Assembly: GCF_035946055.1 (NCBI RefSeq)
Contig: NZ_CP108364.1
Coordinates: 3,720,001-3,784,000, forward strand
Source: Streptomyces sp. NBC_01341
Lineage (GTDB): Bacteria; Actinomycetota; Actinomycetes; Streptomycetales; Streptomycetaceae
Direction of reading: 5' to 3'
Length of the DNA stretch: 64,000 bases
Shown here in pieces: positions 35,212 to 43,698 of this stretch (position 1 is the stretch's first letter; each line of letters starts with the position of its first letter). Both the position numbers and the translations under genes were made by a program. Below the pieces are notes generated by a model, which did not search any database, was not told where the DNA came from, and was given only the letters and a program-made list of their open reading frames with translations.

Positions 35212-36591
35212 TCAGGTGGCGAGACCTCGCCAGCCTCCTTCGTCCACGCCGCCGGGGACGTCCGCGCCCCGCTCGTACGGCTCCCGCGTGAAGGCGAACG
35301 ACCCGAGGTCCAGGTGATCGACCGTGCCGTCGGCCGCGCGCACGACTCTGAGGGTCTCCCCCGCGTAGTAGCCGTTCAGGCCCGTCCACGTCCCGTCGGT
35401 GCGCGCCCGGAACCGGGCGGAACGACCGGGCCCGCGCAACGGCACAAGTTCCAGACCTCGGTCGGCCAGTAGCTTCAGGCCGTAGACGTGAGTGCCCCAG
35501 TACCAGGGGCCCGTGAGCGCGAGCAGCTCTTCGTCGAACTCTGGGAGCGGGCGCCACGGTTCGGGAATCCTCGGCTCGGCGTCCGCGACGATCTGCAGGA
35601 GGTCCGCAGCGATCGAACCCGTGAGCGGACCGGAAGTGGCATTGGAGAGCACCACCACAGCCACATCGTCCTCGACGCTGAACCACAGAGCGGCGACGAA
35701 GCCCGGCAGCGATCCCGAGTGACCCAGAAGCGTGCGGCCGCTCCGTCGCACAGCCTGCAGACCGAGTCCGTAAGTGGCGGCCCATTCGCCTGCTTCGAGC
35801 GGCGCGGCCGGGGCACGCATCTCCTCGACCGAGGAGGCCCGCAGTACACGCTCGTCGCCCCGGGCCATGAAGGAGGCGAAGCGGAGAAGATCGGTGGTGG
35901 TCGACCAGAGCTGGCCGGCCGGAGCCATGAGCCCGAGATCCTCGGCCGGCTCCGGCAGCATGACGTCCGCCCACGGATGGACGGCCCAGCCTCCGGCGTG
36001 CGGGGCCCGAGCCTCAGGAGTCGTACGGTCCATCCCGAGAGGTTCCAGGACCTCCCGGCGCAGTACGTCGGCCCAGGGCGCTCCCCGGAGCTTCTCCACG
36101 AGTGAACCGAGCAGCGTGTAACCGGGGTTGGAATAGTGGTGGCCGTGGCCCGCGGGATGCATCAACGGCTTCTCGCCCAGCACGTCGGCCAGTCCCGGCC
36201 GGGTGTCTCCCGGCGTCCTCTCCCACCACGGAGCGGGCGTCTCGGCCCCCAGACCCGCGGTGTGACCGAGCAGCTGGAACACGGTCACCTGGCCCGCGTC
36301 AGTACCGGGCAGGTACTTCTCCAGAGGGTCGTCCAAGTCCAGCAGGCCCTCGTCCCGCAGCCGCATCACCAGCACCGCGGTGAACGTCTTGGTGATGGAG
36401 CCGATCCGGAACTGGGTGTCGCCATCGGGGGCATGGCCCTCCACACAGCTCCGGGCACCGCTCCAGGCGATCCGGCCGTCCCGCTGCACCGCGGCGACGA
36501 GCGAAGGAGTCCGCCCTTCGGACTGCGCGGTGGCCACACGATGGAGCAGGGCACGTCGAGTGCCGGGGAGCAGGGATTCGGAAGAGTTCAT
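35212..36591 (-). CDS. Serine hydrolase of the beta-lactamase/PBP-like (class C) family
   Basis: About 459 residues. The catalytic SxxK is in GSITKTFTAVLVM, the Tyr motif in YSNPGYTLLG, and a third motif region LLGHSGSLPGFVAALW replaces KTG. Such proteins include D-aminopeptidases, esterases and EstB-type enzymes. No signal peptide is evident, so it is probably cytoplasmic. The frame extends to a TTG at 36597, but the ATG at 36591 is preferred. Confidence 0.87.
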   Translation of the reverse strand: MNSSESLLPGTRRALLHRVATAQSEGRTPSLVAAVQRDGRIAWSGARSCVEGHAPDGDTQFRIGSITKTFTAVLVMRLRDEGLLDLDDPLEKYLPGTDAGQVTVFQLLGHTAGLGAETPAPWWERTPGDTRPGLADVLGEKPLMHPAGHGHHYSNPGYTLLGSLVEKLRGAPWADVLRREVLEPLGMDRTTPEARAPHAGGWAVHPWADVMLPEPAEDLGLMAPAGQLWSTTTDLLRFASFMARGDERVLRASSVEEMRAPAAPLEAGEWAATYGLGLQAVRRSGRTLLGHSGSLPGFVAALWFSVEDDVAVVVLSNATSGPLTGSIAADLLQIVADAEPRIPEPWRPLPEFDEELLALTGPWYWGTHVYGLKLLADRGLELVPLRGPGRSARFRARTDGTWTGLNGYYAGETLRVVRAADGTVDHLDLGSFAFTREPYERGADVPGGVDEGGWRGLAT

Positions 36592-36822
36592 GCCCAAGGA
36601 TGGCCCGTACGGCGATCATCCGGCTAACCGTTTCCCGTGCGCCTCGAGTCCCGGGGCGGACGCGGCAAGGGCCAGGCGCCCGGCTGCTGTGATCGGCCCG
36701 CAAGCCGGTTGTGGCGCGGCCTGCCGGGCTGGGATGCTCCCCGGGTGCCGTCCACTTCGTCACGGCGCCCGGCCACTTCGATCCCAGGAACTGTTCACGC
36801 ATGACGAAGGGACACCTCATCG

Positions 36823-37503
36823 ATGCGCATCCTTCTGATCGGTCCGCCCGGAGCGGGCAAGGGCACGCAGGCAGTGCGCCTCGCCGCGCATCTGTCGATC
36901 CAGCACATCTCCGCCGGTGACCTGTTGCGCGAGCACATCGACCAGGGTTCCGAGCTCGGGCGGAACGCCCACACGCACATGTTGGCCGGTCTTCTGGTGC
37001 CGGACGAGGTCACGATCGAGGTGATCGAAGAGCGCCTTGCCCGCGCGGACACCGTGCGGGGATTCCTGTTGGACGGCTTCCCCCGCAATCGCTTCCAGGC
37101 AGAGGCTCTGGACGGCATCCTGGCAGCCTCGGAGTCGAGGCTGGATGCCGTGCTCGACCTGGAGATCCCCGAGGCCGAGGTGGTCAGGCGTATCGCCGGG
37201 CGGCGGCTGTGCCGTCAGGACCGCAGGCACATCTTCCACGTCGAGTACAGCCCGCCTGAGGTGGCAGGACGCTGCAACCTCTGCGGCGGTGAGCTGTACC
37301 AGCGCGACGACGATCTCGAGGCGACTGTGCGCAGGCGGCTGGAGGTGTACCGCAGCGAGACAGCGCCTGTCGTCGACCACTACAGGGCACAGGGCCTGCT
37401 GACCACCGTCTCGGCCGTCGGCCGGGTCCAGGAGATCCTGGACCGCGCGCTGGCCGCGATCGGCCGCGGCCAGGACGAAGCCCCGGACCCGCCTCGGAGT
37501 TGA
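36823..37503 (+). CDS. Adenylate kinase-like nucleoside monophosphate kinase
   Basis: 226 residues, adenylate kinase fold. The P-loop is GPPGAGKGTQ, the AMP-binding part is HISAGDLLREHI and DGFPRNRFQAEAL. The LID region reads RLCRQDRRHIFHVEY, then GRCNLCGGELYQRDDD. It has three Cys, with Asp replacing the second Cys of the usual zinc site. The main adk of Streptomyces lies in the ribosomal-protein cluster elsewhere, so this is likely a paralog. Reaction: reversible phosphoryl transfer between ATP and AMP or another NMP. Confidence 0.85.
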   Translation: MRILLIGPPGAGKGTQAVRLAAHLSIQHISAGDLLREHIDQGSELGRNAHTHMLAGLLVPDEVTIEVIEERLARADTVRGFLLDGFPRNRFQAEALDGILAASESRLDAVLDLEIPEAEVVRRIAGRRLCRQDRRHIFHVEYSPPEVAGRCNLCGGELYQRDDDLEATVRRRLEVYRSETAPVVDHYRAQGLLTTVSAVGRVQEILDRALAAIGRGQDEAPDPPRS

Positions 37504-38182
37504 GCGCTTTGGCCCTTCGGGTGCCGGCTCTCGCCCCTGAGGACCGGCTCCGCTGTACCGCGCTTGTCGGCACTACACCAGATGTGCCGACGACAGGCAC
37601 CGGCTCTGCTGGATCTGGTGGTTCTGGCGGTTCCGCACCTACGGCGCGGATCAAGAGGCCCTTAAGGCGGCTGTAGGTTCTCGCTTTCGGTGTCTTATCG
37701 CGACGCTGTGACCTGCAGGTCTTGGCGGTGTCTCACGCGGGTTGGCATGGGTGCTGTCTCACGGCCATGTGGGTCTTCGGAGCCGTCCCGGCTCACCGGC
37801 AGGACTGCCAGGAATCGCGCAAGTCGGTGCCGCGCGTATGGGCCGGTGACATCCAGCCCCTGCACCCACACACTGACAAAGAACACCGTCGGAGCCACTG
37901 GTCGCATTCGGCAGGAAGCACGGCAAACTATCCCGGCAGAGGGCTTCCTGCTGGAGGGCGTGTGCGAGTTCAGGGATCTGAAGCGCTGTGAACCGCAAGG
38001 ACGTCGCCCGGAACTCTGCGCTGTCGAGGCCGCCCAGGTCGTGGGGAGCACACCAGCAACGCTTTCACTCGAACGAGCCACGGCAGCGACCTGCGAATCT
38101 CGGCTCAGTGTCGGATCCGACTTCGATCCGACACCGACCGTGAGATTCCGACACGAAATTGGAGCCGCTACACAGCGGCGCC
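37504..38182. other. 679-base gene-poor region
   Basis: No reading frame here shows family similarity, a ribosome-binding site and Streptomyces codon bias together; GC is lower than in flanking genes. It contains the dnaB terminator at 38108-38134. The rest may be a degraded gene or untranslated sequence; I recognise no RNA gene or insertion sequence in it. Confidence 0.5.
38108..38134 (-). terminator. Terminator of dnaB
   Basis: GTGTCGGATC (38108-38117) and GATCCGACAC (38125-38134) form a perfect 10-bp stem over a seven-base loop, about 50 bases after the dnaB stop. Confidence 0.8.
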
Positions 38183-39658
38183 TCAGGTCTGCGCCATGTC
38201 CACGAACCGCGAGTAGTGGCCCTGGAACGCCACGGTGATCGTCGCCGTCGGACCGTTACGGTGCTTGGCGACGATCAGGTCCGCCTCGCCCGCGCGCGGC
38301 GACTCCTTCTCGTACGCGTCCTCCCGGTGAAGCAGGATCACCATGTCGGCGTCCTGCTCGATGGAACCCGACTCACGCAGGTCGGAGACCATCGGTTTCT
38401 TGTCGGTGCGCTGTTCGGGGCCACGGTTCAGCTGGGAGAGCGCGATGACCGGCAATTCCAGCTCCTTGGCCAGGAGCTTGAGATTTCGGGACATGTCCGA
38501 GACCTCCTGCTGACGGCTCTCGGCCCGCTTGGCGCCACCGGACTGCATCAGCTGCAGATAGTCGATGACCACCAGCTTCAGATCATTGCGCTGCTTCAGG
38601 CGACGGCACTTCGCCCGGATCTCCATCATGGACAGGTTCGGCGAATCGTCGATGTAGAGCGGAGCGGCGGAGACGTCGGGCATGCGCCGGGCCAGCCTCG
38701 TCCAGTCCTCGTCGGTCATAGTGCCCGACCGCATGTGGTGCAGCGCCACGCGTGCCTCGGCGGACAGCAGGCGCATCGCGATCTCGTTACGCCCCATTTC
38801 CAGGGAGAAGATCACGCTCGGCAGATTGCTCTTGATCGAGCAGGCACGGGCGAAGTCCAGGGCCAGTGTGGACTTACCCATGGCCGGGCGGGCCGCGATG
38901 ACGATCATCTGACCGGGATGCAGGCCGTTCGTCAGGGCATCGAGGTCGGTGAAGCCCGTCGGCACACCCGTCATCTCACCGCTTCGGGACCCGATGGCCT
39001 CGATCTCGTCGAGAGCCCCTTCCATGATGTCGCCGAGCGGGAGATAGTCCTCGCTGGTGCGCTGTTCCGTGACGGCGTAGATCTCGGCCTGGGCCGAGTT
39101 GACGATCTCGTCTACGTCGCCGTCTGCCGCGTATCCCATCTGCGTGATCTTCGTACCGGCTTCGACCAGGCGGCGGAGCACCGCCCGCTCGTGGACGATC
39201 TCCGCGTAGTACGAGGCATTGGCCGCTGTGGGGACGGACTGGACCAGGGTGTGCAGATACGGAGCTCCGCCGACCTTGGTGATCTCGCCGCGCTTGACCA
39301 ACTCGGCCGCGACGGTGATGGGGTCGGCCGGCTCCCCCTTGGCGTAGAGGTCGAGGATCGCCGTGAAGACGGTCTCGTGGGCCGGCCGGTAGAAGTCGTG
39401 ACCCTTGATGATCTCCACGACGTCGGCGATGGCGTCCTTGGAGAGCAGCATGCCGCCGAGCACCGACTGTTCGGCATCGAGATCCTGCGGAGGCACCCGT
39501 TCGAAGCCGGCCGATCCGCCGTCCCAGCCGCTCTCGCGGCCGCGCTCGTGTTGCTCGTCGCGCCCCTTGCCCTCTCCGCGGCGCTGACGGGACACGGGCA
39601 GACGGTCACTGGGACCGACGTCGGCCCAGGGATCGTCCAAAGGCTCGGGAATGCTCAC
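38183..39658 (-). CDS. dnaB: Replicative DNA helicase DnaB
   Basis: 491 residues, full length with no intein. After a hydrophilic 50-residue N-terminal tail comes the DnaB N-domain (PQDLDAEQSVLGGMLLSKDA). The RecA-like helicase domain has Walker A ARPAMGKST, the region DYLQLMQSGG, ALSQLNRGPEQR and the final SGSIEQDADMVILLHRED. It unwinds DNA at replication forks. The non-coding stretch upstream holds several DnaA boxes. Confidence 0.98.
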   Translation of the reverse strand: MSIPEPLDDPWADVGPSDRLPVSRQRRGEGKGRDEQHERGRESGWDGGSAGFERVPPQDLDAEQSVLGGMLLSKDAIADVVEIIKGHDFYRPAHETVFTAILDLYAKGEPADPITVAAELVKRGEITKVGGAPYLHTLVQSVPTAANASYYAEIVHERAVLRRLVEAGTKITQMGYAADGDVDEIVNSAQAEIYAVTEQRTSEDYLPLGDIMEGALDEIEAIGSRSGEMTGVPTGFTDLDALTNGLHPGQMIVIAARPAMGKSTLALDFARACSIKSNLPSVIFSLEMGRNEIAMRLLSAEARVALHHMRSGTMTDEDWTRLARRMPDVSAAPLYIDDSPNLSMMEIRAKCRRLKQRNDLKLVVIDYLQLMQSGGAKRAESRQQEVSDMSRNLKLLAKELELPVIALSQLNRGPEQRTDKKPMVSDLRESGSIEQDADMVILLHREDAYEKESPRAGEADLIVAKHRNGPTATITVAFQGHYSRFVDMAQT

Positions 39659-39839
39659 CGGGCCACCTCCTCCCGTCCGCGTCGCGGACCTAGCCGTGCC
39701 ACTCTTTCTTACGGCACGGCACCGACAAACAAGACGCCCGACTCCGGTTCCGGCGCGTCTGGTTCTGCGGTTTTCCGAGCCGAGACGGAGTGCGGGCGCC
39801 GCACCACGGTAGGCCCGTCGGCACCGTCAGCCAATCTGG

Positions 39840-39928
39840 TTATCCACAGGGCATGTGGACGACGGACCAGATGCTGTGGAGAACTCGGCAGAACCTGTGC
39901 ACGGACCGGGGGACAGCACTGTGGACAA
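39840..39928. promoter_or_regulatory. DnaA-box cluster (4 boxes) upstream of dnaB
   Basis: TTATCCACA at 39840-39848 is perfect. TGTGGACGA at 39854-39862 is one mismatch off (complement TCGTCCACA). TGTGGAGAA at 39875-39883 is the complement of TTCTCCACA. TGTGGACAA at 39920-39928 is the complement of the Streptomyces consensus TTGTCCACA. Four boxes in 89 bases suggest DnaA binding, by sequence only. Confidence 0.75.
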
Positions 39929-40079
39929 ACTCATACCGGATCCCTTGCACCCCCTGTGAACTGGCCTTTCTCCGTCCACGGGCTGTGGGAGAGAAAAACT
40001 TTTGCCCTCAGCTCAAGATCACCGTAACCAGCCCCCGAGAGCCGTCGTTGCTGCGACTTAAGTAAGGACTCCATAGGGT

Positions 40080-40109
40080 TTGCATCTCTTACCTGTGGAA
40101 GATTAGATT
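40080..40109 (+). promoter_or_regulatory. Candidate promoter of the MATE gene
   Basis: TTGCAT (40080-40085), an 18-base spacer, and TAGATT (40104-40109). The ATG follows seven bases later, so the message is probably leaderless. Confidence 0.55.
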
Positions 40110-40116
40110 GACCCCC

Positions 40117-41454
40117 ATGACCCAGGCCCCCGCCGACCGGCGGCCGTCCCGCCGCAGACATGATCGCGAGATCATCGCGCTCGCCGTCCCCGCCTTTGGC
40201 GCTCTCGTCGCGGAGCCACTTTTCGTGATGGTCGACAGCGCCATCGTCGGCCATCTCGGCACTCCTCAACTGGCTGGCCTGGCCATCGCGGCGGCTCTGC
40301 TGACCACCGCGGTCAGCATCTTCGTCTTCCTCGCCTACGCCACCACCGCTGCCGTCGCCCGCCGCGTGGGCGCGGGAGATCTCGCTTCCGCCATCCGGCA
40401 GGGCATGGACGGCATCTGGCTCGCCCTTCTCATCGGCGTGGTGGTGGTCGCGCTCACCCTTCCCCTGGCTCCATGGCTGGTGAATGCCTTCGGTGCGTCC
40501 GACACCGCAGCACCGTACGCCAGCACCTACCTGCGGATCTCCAGCCTGGGCATTCCGGCCATGCTCATCGTCCTGGCGGCCACCGGAGTACTGCGCGGAC
40601 TGCAGAACACCCGCACACCCCTCTACGTCGCAATCGGCGGATTCGCGGTGAACGGCGCCCTCAACCTCGCCCTCGTCTACGGTGCCGGCCTCGGGATCGC
40701 AGGGTCCGCGTGGGGAACGGTCATCGCCCAGGTAGCGATGGCGGTCGTCTACCTGATCGTCGTCGTGCGCGGAGCGCGTAAGCACGGAGCCTCGCTCCGT
40801 CCAGACCTGGCGGGCATCCGCGCCAGCGCCCAAGCGGGTATCCCCTTGCTGGTCCGCACCCTTTCCCTACGGGCAGTCCTGCTGATCGCCACACTGGTGG
40901 CCGCACGACTCGGCGATACGGACATCGCCGCACACCAGATCATCCTGTCGCTCTGGAGCCTCACGGCCTTCGCGCTCGACGCGATCGCCATCGCGGGCCA
41001 GGCCATCATCGGCCGGTACCTGGGAGCGAGCGACACAGAGGGCGCCCGGGAGGCCTGCCGCAGGATGATCCAGTGGGGAATCGCGTCAGGGGTGGTACTG
41101 GGTCTGTTGATCGTGCTCGCCCGGCCGCTGTTCGTCCCCCTGTTCACCAGCGACAACGATGTACAGCACACCCTTCTCCCCGCTTTGCTCGTGGTGGCAC
41201 TCTCCCAGCCGATCTGCGGTGTGGTCTTTGTGCTGGACGGAGTCCTCATGGGGGCGGGGGACGGCCGATACCTCGCCTCGGCCATGATCCTGACCCTGGC
41301 AGTCTTCGCTCCGTTCGCGCTCCTCGTCCCCAGCTTCGGAGGCGGTCTCACCGCTCTCTGGTGGGCCATGACGCTGATGATGGGAGTACGGCTGGTGACA
41401 CTCTGGCTGCGTGCGCGTTCGGGGCGCTGGATCGTCACCGGCGCCACGCGCTGA
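40117..41454 (+). CDS. MATE-family multidrug efflux transporter (DinF-like)
   Basis: About 445 residues with 12 hydrophobic helices. Typical of the DinF branch are DREIIALAVPAFGALVAEPL, FVMVDSAIVGHLGTPQLAGL and GVLRGLQNTRTPLYVA. These proteins export cationic compounds using Na+ or H+ gradients. It is transcribed away from dnaB and converges with the rpsF-rplI operon. Confidence 0.92.
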   Translation: MTQAPADRRPSRRRHDREIIALAVPAFGALVAEPLFVMVDSAIVGHLGTPQLAGLAIAAALLTTAVSIFVFLAYATTAAVARRVGAGDLASAIRQGMDGIWLALLIGVVVVALTLPLAPWLVNAFGASDTAAPYASTYLRISSLGIPAMLIVLAATGVLRGLQNTRTPLYVAIGGFAVNGALNLALVYGAGLGIAGSAWGTVIAQVAMAVVYLIVVVRGARKHGASLRPDLAGIRASAQAGIPLLVRTLSLRAVLLIATLVAARLGDTDIAAHQIILSLWSLTAFALDAIAIAGQAIIGRYLGASDTEGAREACRRMIQWGIASGVVLGLLIVLARPLFVPLFTSDNDVQHTLLPALLVVALSQPICGVVFVLDGVLMGAGDGRYLASAMILTLAVFAPFALLVPSFGGGLTALWWAMTLMMGVRLVTLWLRARSGRWIVTGATR

Positions 41455-41478
41455 AGCATGTACGGTCCCGGCACGTTC

Positions 41479-41492
41479 GTTTCACGTGAAAC
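41479..41492. promoter_or_regulatory. parS site
   Basis: Exact GTTTCACGTGAAAC 25 bases after the MATE stop, between convergent genes. The palindrome is not extended. Confidence 0.92.
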
Positions 41493-41575
41493 CGGTCTGT
41501 GCCTGTTAGCCCCTCGCCCACCAAGCACCCAGCCCCCTGTATATCCGGCTGCACTCAAGGCGGGCAGTCATCTCT

Positions 41576-41601
41576 CTGCCCGTTTCACGTGAAACGGGCA
41601 G
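41576..41601. terminator. 26-bp palindrome containing parS
   Basis: CTGCCCGTTTCAC followed by its exact reverse complement. It encloses the parS site at 41582-41595 between the MATE gene and rplI, and could act as a terminator for the MATE transcript. Confidence 0.65.
41582..41595. promoter_or_regulatory. parS site
   Basis: Exact GTTTCACGTGAAAC, 103 bases from the neighbouring site at 41479, at the centre of a 26-bp palindrome. Confidence 0.92.
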
Positions 41602-41625
41602 TCTTGCCCATTCACACGACACGAC

Positions 41626-41655
41626 GAAGGGCCGCACCCAGGGGTGCGGCCCTTC
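41626..41655 (-). terminator. Terminator of the rpsF-ssb-rpsR-rplI operon
   Basis: GAAGGGCCGCACCC pairs with GGGTGCGGCCCTTC, giving a 13-14 bp stem with a very short loop. It lies 24 bases after the rplI stop. Confidence 0.88.
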
Positions 41656-41679
41656 ACCTAGCTCTGCTGAGCTGTGCCC

Positions 41680-42126
41680 TTAGGCAGCAACGACCTCGAT
41701 GCCGAGCTTCGCGGCAACGTCGGGGTGCAGCCGGACGGACACCTGGTGTCCGCCAAGCGTCTTGATCGGCGAGCCGAGCTCGACGCGACGCTTGTCGACG
41801 TCCGGGCCACCGGCAGACTTGATCGCCGAAGCGATGTCGGCCGGGGTGACGGAGCCGAACAGACGGCCGGCGTCGCCGGAGCGAACAGCCAGCCGGACCT
41901 TGACGGCCTCGAGCTTGGCCTTGATCTCGTTGGCCTGCTCGATCGTCGCGATCTCGTGGATCTTGCGGGCGCGGCGGATCTGCGCCACGTCCTTCTCGCC
42001 ACCCTTGGTCCAGCGAATGGCAAAGCCACGCGGAACCAGGTAGTTACGGGCGTACCCGTCCTTGACGTCCACGACGTCACCTGCGGCACCGAGGCCTGTG
42101 ACCTCGTGGGTGAGGATGATCTTCAT
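41680..42126 (-). CDS. rplI: 50S ribosomal protein L9
   Basis: 148 residues, complete L9. The N-terminal MKIILTHEVTGLGAAGDVVD and KDGYARNYLVPRGFA are conserved; the long connecting helix and the C-terminal rRNA-binding domain follow. L9 binds 23S rRNA at the base of the L1 stalk. Last gene of rpsF-ssb-rpsR-rplI; 18 bases separate it from rpsR. Confidence 0.98.
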   Translation of the reverse strand: MKIILTHEVTGLGAAGDVVDVKDGYARNYLVPRGFAIRWTKGGEKDVAQIRRARKIHEIATIEQANEIKAKLEAVKVRLAVRSGDAGRLFGSVTPADIASAIKSAGGPDVDKRRVELGSPIKTLGGHQVSVRLHPDVAAKLGIEVVAA

Positions 42127-42144
42127 GATTCGGTCACCCTTCCC

Positions 42145-42381
42145 TTATCGCGCGGTGGACGTGTAGGGCAGCAGCGCCATCTCACGGCTGTTCTTGACTG
42201 CCGTGGCGACGTCACGCTGGTGCTGCGTGCAGTTGCCGGTGACGCGGCGGGCACGGATCTTGCCGCGGTCGGAAATGAACTTCCGCAGCATGTTCGTGTC
42301 CTTGTAGTCCACGTACTGGGTCTTGTCCTTGCAGAACGCGCAGACCTTCTTCTTAGGCTTGCGCACAGGCGGCTTCGCCAT
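42145..42381 (-). CDS. rpsR: 30S ribosomal protein S18
   Basis: 78 residues. Conserved parts are DYKDTNMLRKFISDRGKI and RRVTGNCTQHQRDVATAVKN. It keeps CAFC near the N-terminus and C/H in GNCTQH, the pattern of the zinc-binding (C+) type of S18. S18 heterodimerises with S6 on the 30S platform. Streptomycetes often carry a second, zinc-free S18 under zinc control elsewhere. Confidence 0.97.
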   Translation of the reverse strand: MAKPPVRKPKKKVCAFCKDKTQYVDYKDTNMLRKFISDRGKIRARRVTGNCTQHQRDVATAVKNSREMALLPYTSTAR

Positions 42382-42424
42382 GGTGTTTCTCCTGTGTGAT
42401 CAAGAAGTGGGGGTACGAGCAGCC

Positions 42425-43051
42425 CTAGAAGGGAGGCTCGTCCGAGTAGCCGCCGCCAGAACCACCAGATCCGCCGGAACCGCCGGAGCTTCCGCCCCAA
42501 CCGCCTCCGCCGCCCTGCTGGCCCCCGCTCTGCTGACCGCCGGCAGGCGCGCTGGTGGCCCACGGGTCGTCGGCGGGAGTACCGCCGCCGCCCTGCTGGC
42601 CACCGCCACCGGGACCGCCGCCCCAGTTGCCGCCGCCCTGCTGGCCACCGCCGTATCCACCCTGGCCGCCACCCTGGCCACCGCGACCGCTGGTCTTGGT
42701 GACCTTGGCCGTGGCGCTCTTCAAACTGGGGCCGACTTCCTCGACGTCCAGCTCGTAGACCGTGCGCTTGACGCCCTCACGGTCCTCGTAGGACCGCTGC
42801 TTCAACCGGCCCTGCACGACGACGCGCATGCCTCGCTGAAGCGACTCCGCGACGTTCTCCGCCGCCTGACGCCAGACCGAGCAGGTGAGGAACAGGCCTT
42901 CGCCGTCCTTCCACTCATTGGTCTGCCGGTCGAAGATGCGGGGAGTGGACGCGACACGGAACTTCGCGACCGCCGCACCGGACGGGGTGAAGCGCAGCTC
43001 GGGGTCGTCGACGAGATTGCCGACGACCGTGATGACGGTCTCGCCTGCCAT
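42425..43051 (-). CDS. ssb: Single-stranded DNA-binding protein
   Basis: 208 residues. The N-terminal OB fold (about 1-115) opens MAGETVITVVGNLVDDPELR and includes the FRVASTPR motif. A Gly/Gln-rich flexible linker follows, ending in the acidic tip SDEPPF that recruits replication and repair proteins. In the operon it sits between rpsF and rpsR, the usual arrangement in bacteria. Confidence 0.97.
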   Translation of the reverse strand: MAGETVITVVGNLVDDPELRFTPSGAAVAKFRVASTPRIFDRQTNEWKDGEGLFLTCSVWRQAAENVAESLQRGMRVVVQGRLKQRSYEDREGVKRTVYELDVEEVGPSLKSATAKVTKTSGRGGQGGGQGGYGGGQQGGGNWGGGPGGGGQQGGGGTPADDPWATSAPAGGQQSGGQQGGGGGWGGSSGGSGGSGGSGGGYSDEPPF

Positions 43052-43106
43052 GGGTGAACCTCTCGGCGGGGATTGCTTCTGGCTGCTTGCTACTCGAACC
43101 CGGGAA

Positions 43107-43129
43107 CCACTGAGCTAGATGCTCAGTGG
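43107..43129 (-). terminator. Intercistronic hairpin at the rpsF stop
   Basis: CCACTGAGC and GCTCAGTGG form a perfect 9-bp stem over a five-base loop that includes the rpsF stop. It may be an attenuator, RNA-processing site or stability element within the operon, since ssb starts only 71 bases on. Confidence 0.5.
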
Positions 43130-43413
43130 GTCTCGGGACGGAGGACCTTGGTCCGGAGGACCGACTCGTTCAGGTTCATCTGTCGGTCGAGCTCCTTGAC
43201 GACCGCAGGCTCGGCCTGCAGGTCGATGACCGAGTAGATGCCCTCAGGCTTCTTCTTGATCTCGTAAGAGAGACGACGACGGCCCCAGGTGTCGACCTTC
43301 TCGACCTTTCCGTTGCCCTCACGGACGACGGAGAGGAAGTTCTCGATCAGCGGGGAGACAGCTCGCTCCTCGAGATCGGGGTCGAGGATGACCATCACTT
43401 CGTAGTGACGCAT
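43123..43413 (-). CDS. rpsF: 30S ribosomal protein S6
   Basis: 96 residues. [19 protein letters not shown], the central [19 protein letters not shown] and [20 protein letters not shown] end ([16 protein letters not shown]) are conserved. The ATG at 43413 follows AGGAGG by ten bases; the upstream frame extension is not translated. First gene of rpsF-ssb-rpsR-rplI. A leader fold that may sequester its ribosome-binding site lies directly upstream. Confidence 0.97.
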
Positions 43414-43423
43414 GTGGAACCCA

Positions 43424-43466
43424 CCTCCTTTGGACTCAGCGGCCACGGTCGTTCCGTGGCAGGAGG
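43424..43466 (-). promoter_or_regulatory. Putative S6:S18-binding leader fold over the rpsF ribosome-binding site
   Basis: In the mRNA, CCTCC (complement of 43462-43466) can pair with the Shine-Dalgarno GGAGG (complement of 43424-43428). Between them is a perfect 7-bp hairpin GCCACGG/CCGTGGC. The 3' side of the interior loop reads CGCTGAGTCCAAA and includes a CCG overlapping the hairpin end. The S6:S18 complex is known to bind a bulged CCG-containing hairpin in rpsF leaders of other bacteria. That this is the same element is inference. Confidence 0.5.
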
Positions 43467-43698
43467 GTCGTGATGCGTAAGCAACAGTGTCTCCGAGTAA
43501 AACAGCCGCCACTGACAGCGCCCGTCTTCGATGATCGAGGGGAGCTGCTGTGCTGGCTCAAGGCAGACACGGGTGCAGACCGTACAGAGTACCCGCAGAC
43601 GGGCTTCCGGTTGAAATCCGGTGTTCAGGGCGCACAATCGAGACAGTCGCGGTGTGATCGGCACAACATCGCACCGCTCTTCTGCCAGGAGGTGCTCC

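Larger units (their letters stand above)
39659..40116. other. Divergent intergenic region between dnaB and the MATE gene
   Basis: 458 bases with no gene. It includes a dense DnaA-box cluster (39840-39928), weaker box-like sequences near 39971-39992 and 40094-40102, and a promoter for the MATE gene at 40080-40109. The 39840-40090 portion is AT-rich for this genome. Confidence 0.65.

Noticed and set aside
37690..38238. Possible gene or transposase remnant in the gap before dnaB
   Set aside because: No frame shows transposase motifs, terminal inverted repeats or normal codon bias; the longest frame runs into the end of dnaB on the opposite strand.
43085..43130. tRNA-like sequence (GGTTCCCGGGTTCGAGTAGC on the minus strand) between ssb and rpsF
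   Set aside because: No acceptor, D or anticodon arms can be built; the hairpin is a short intercistronic stem at the rpsF stop.
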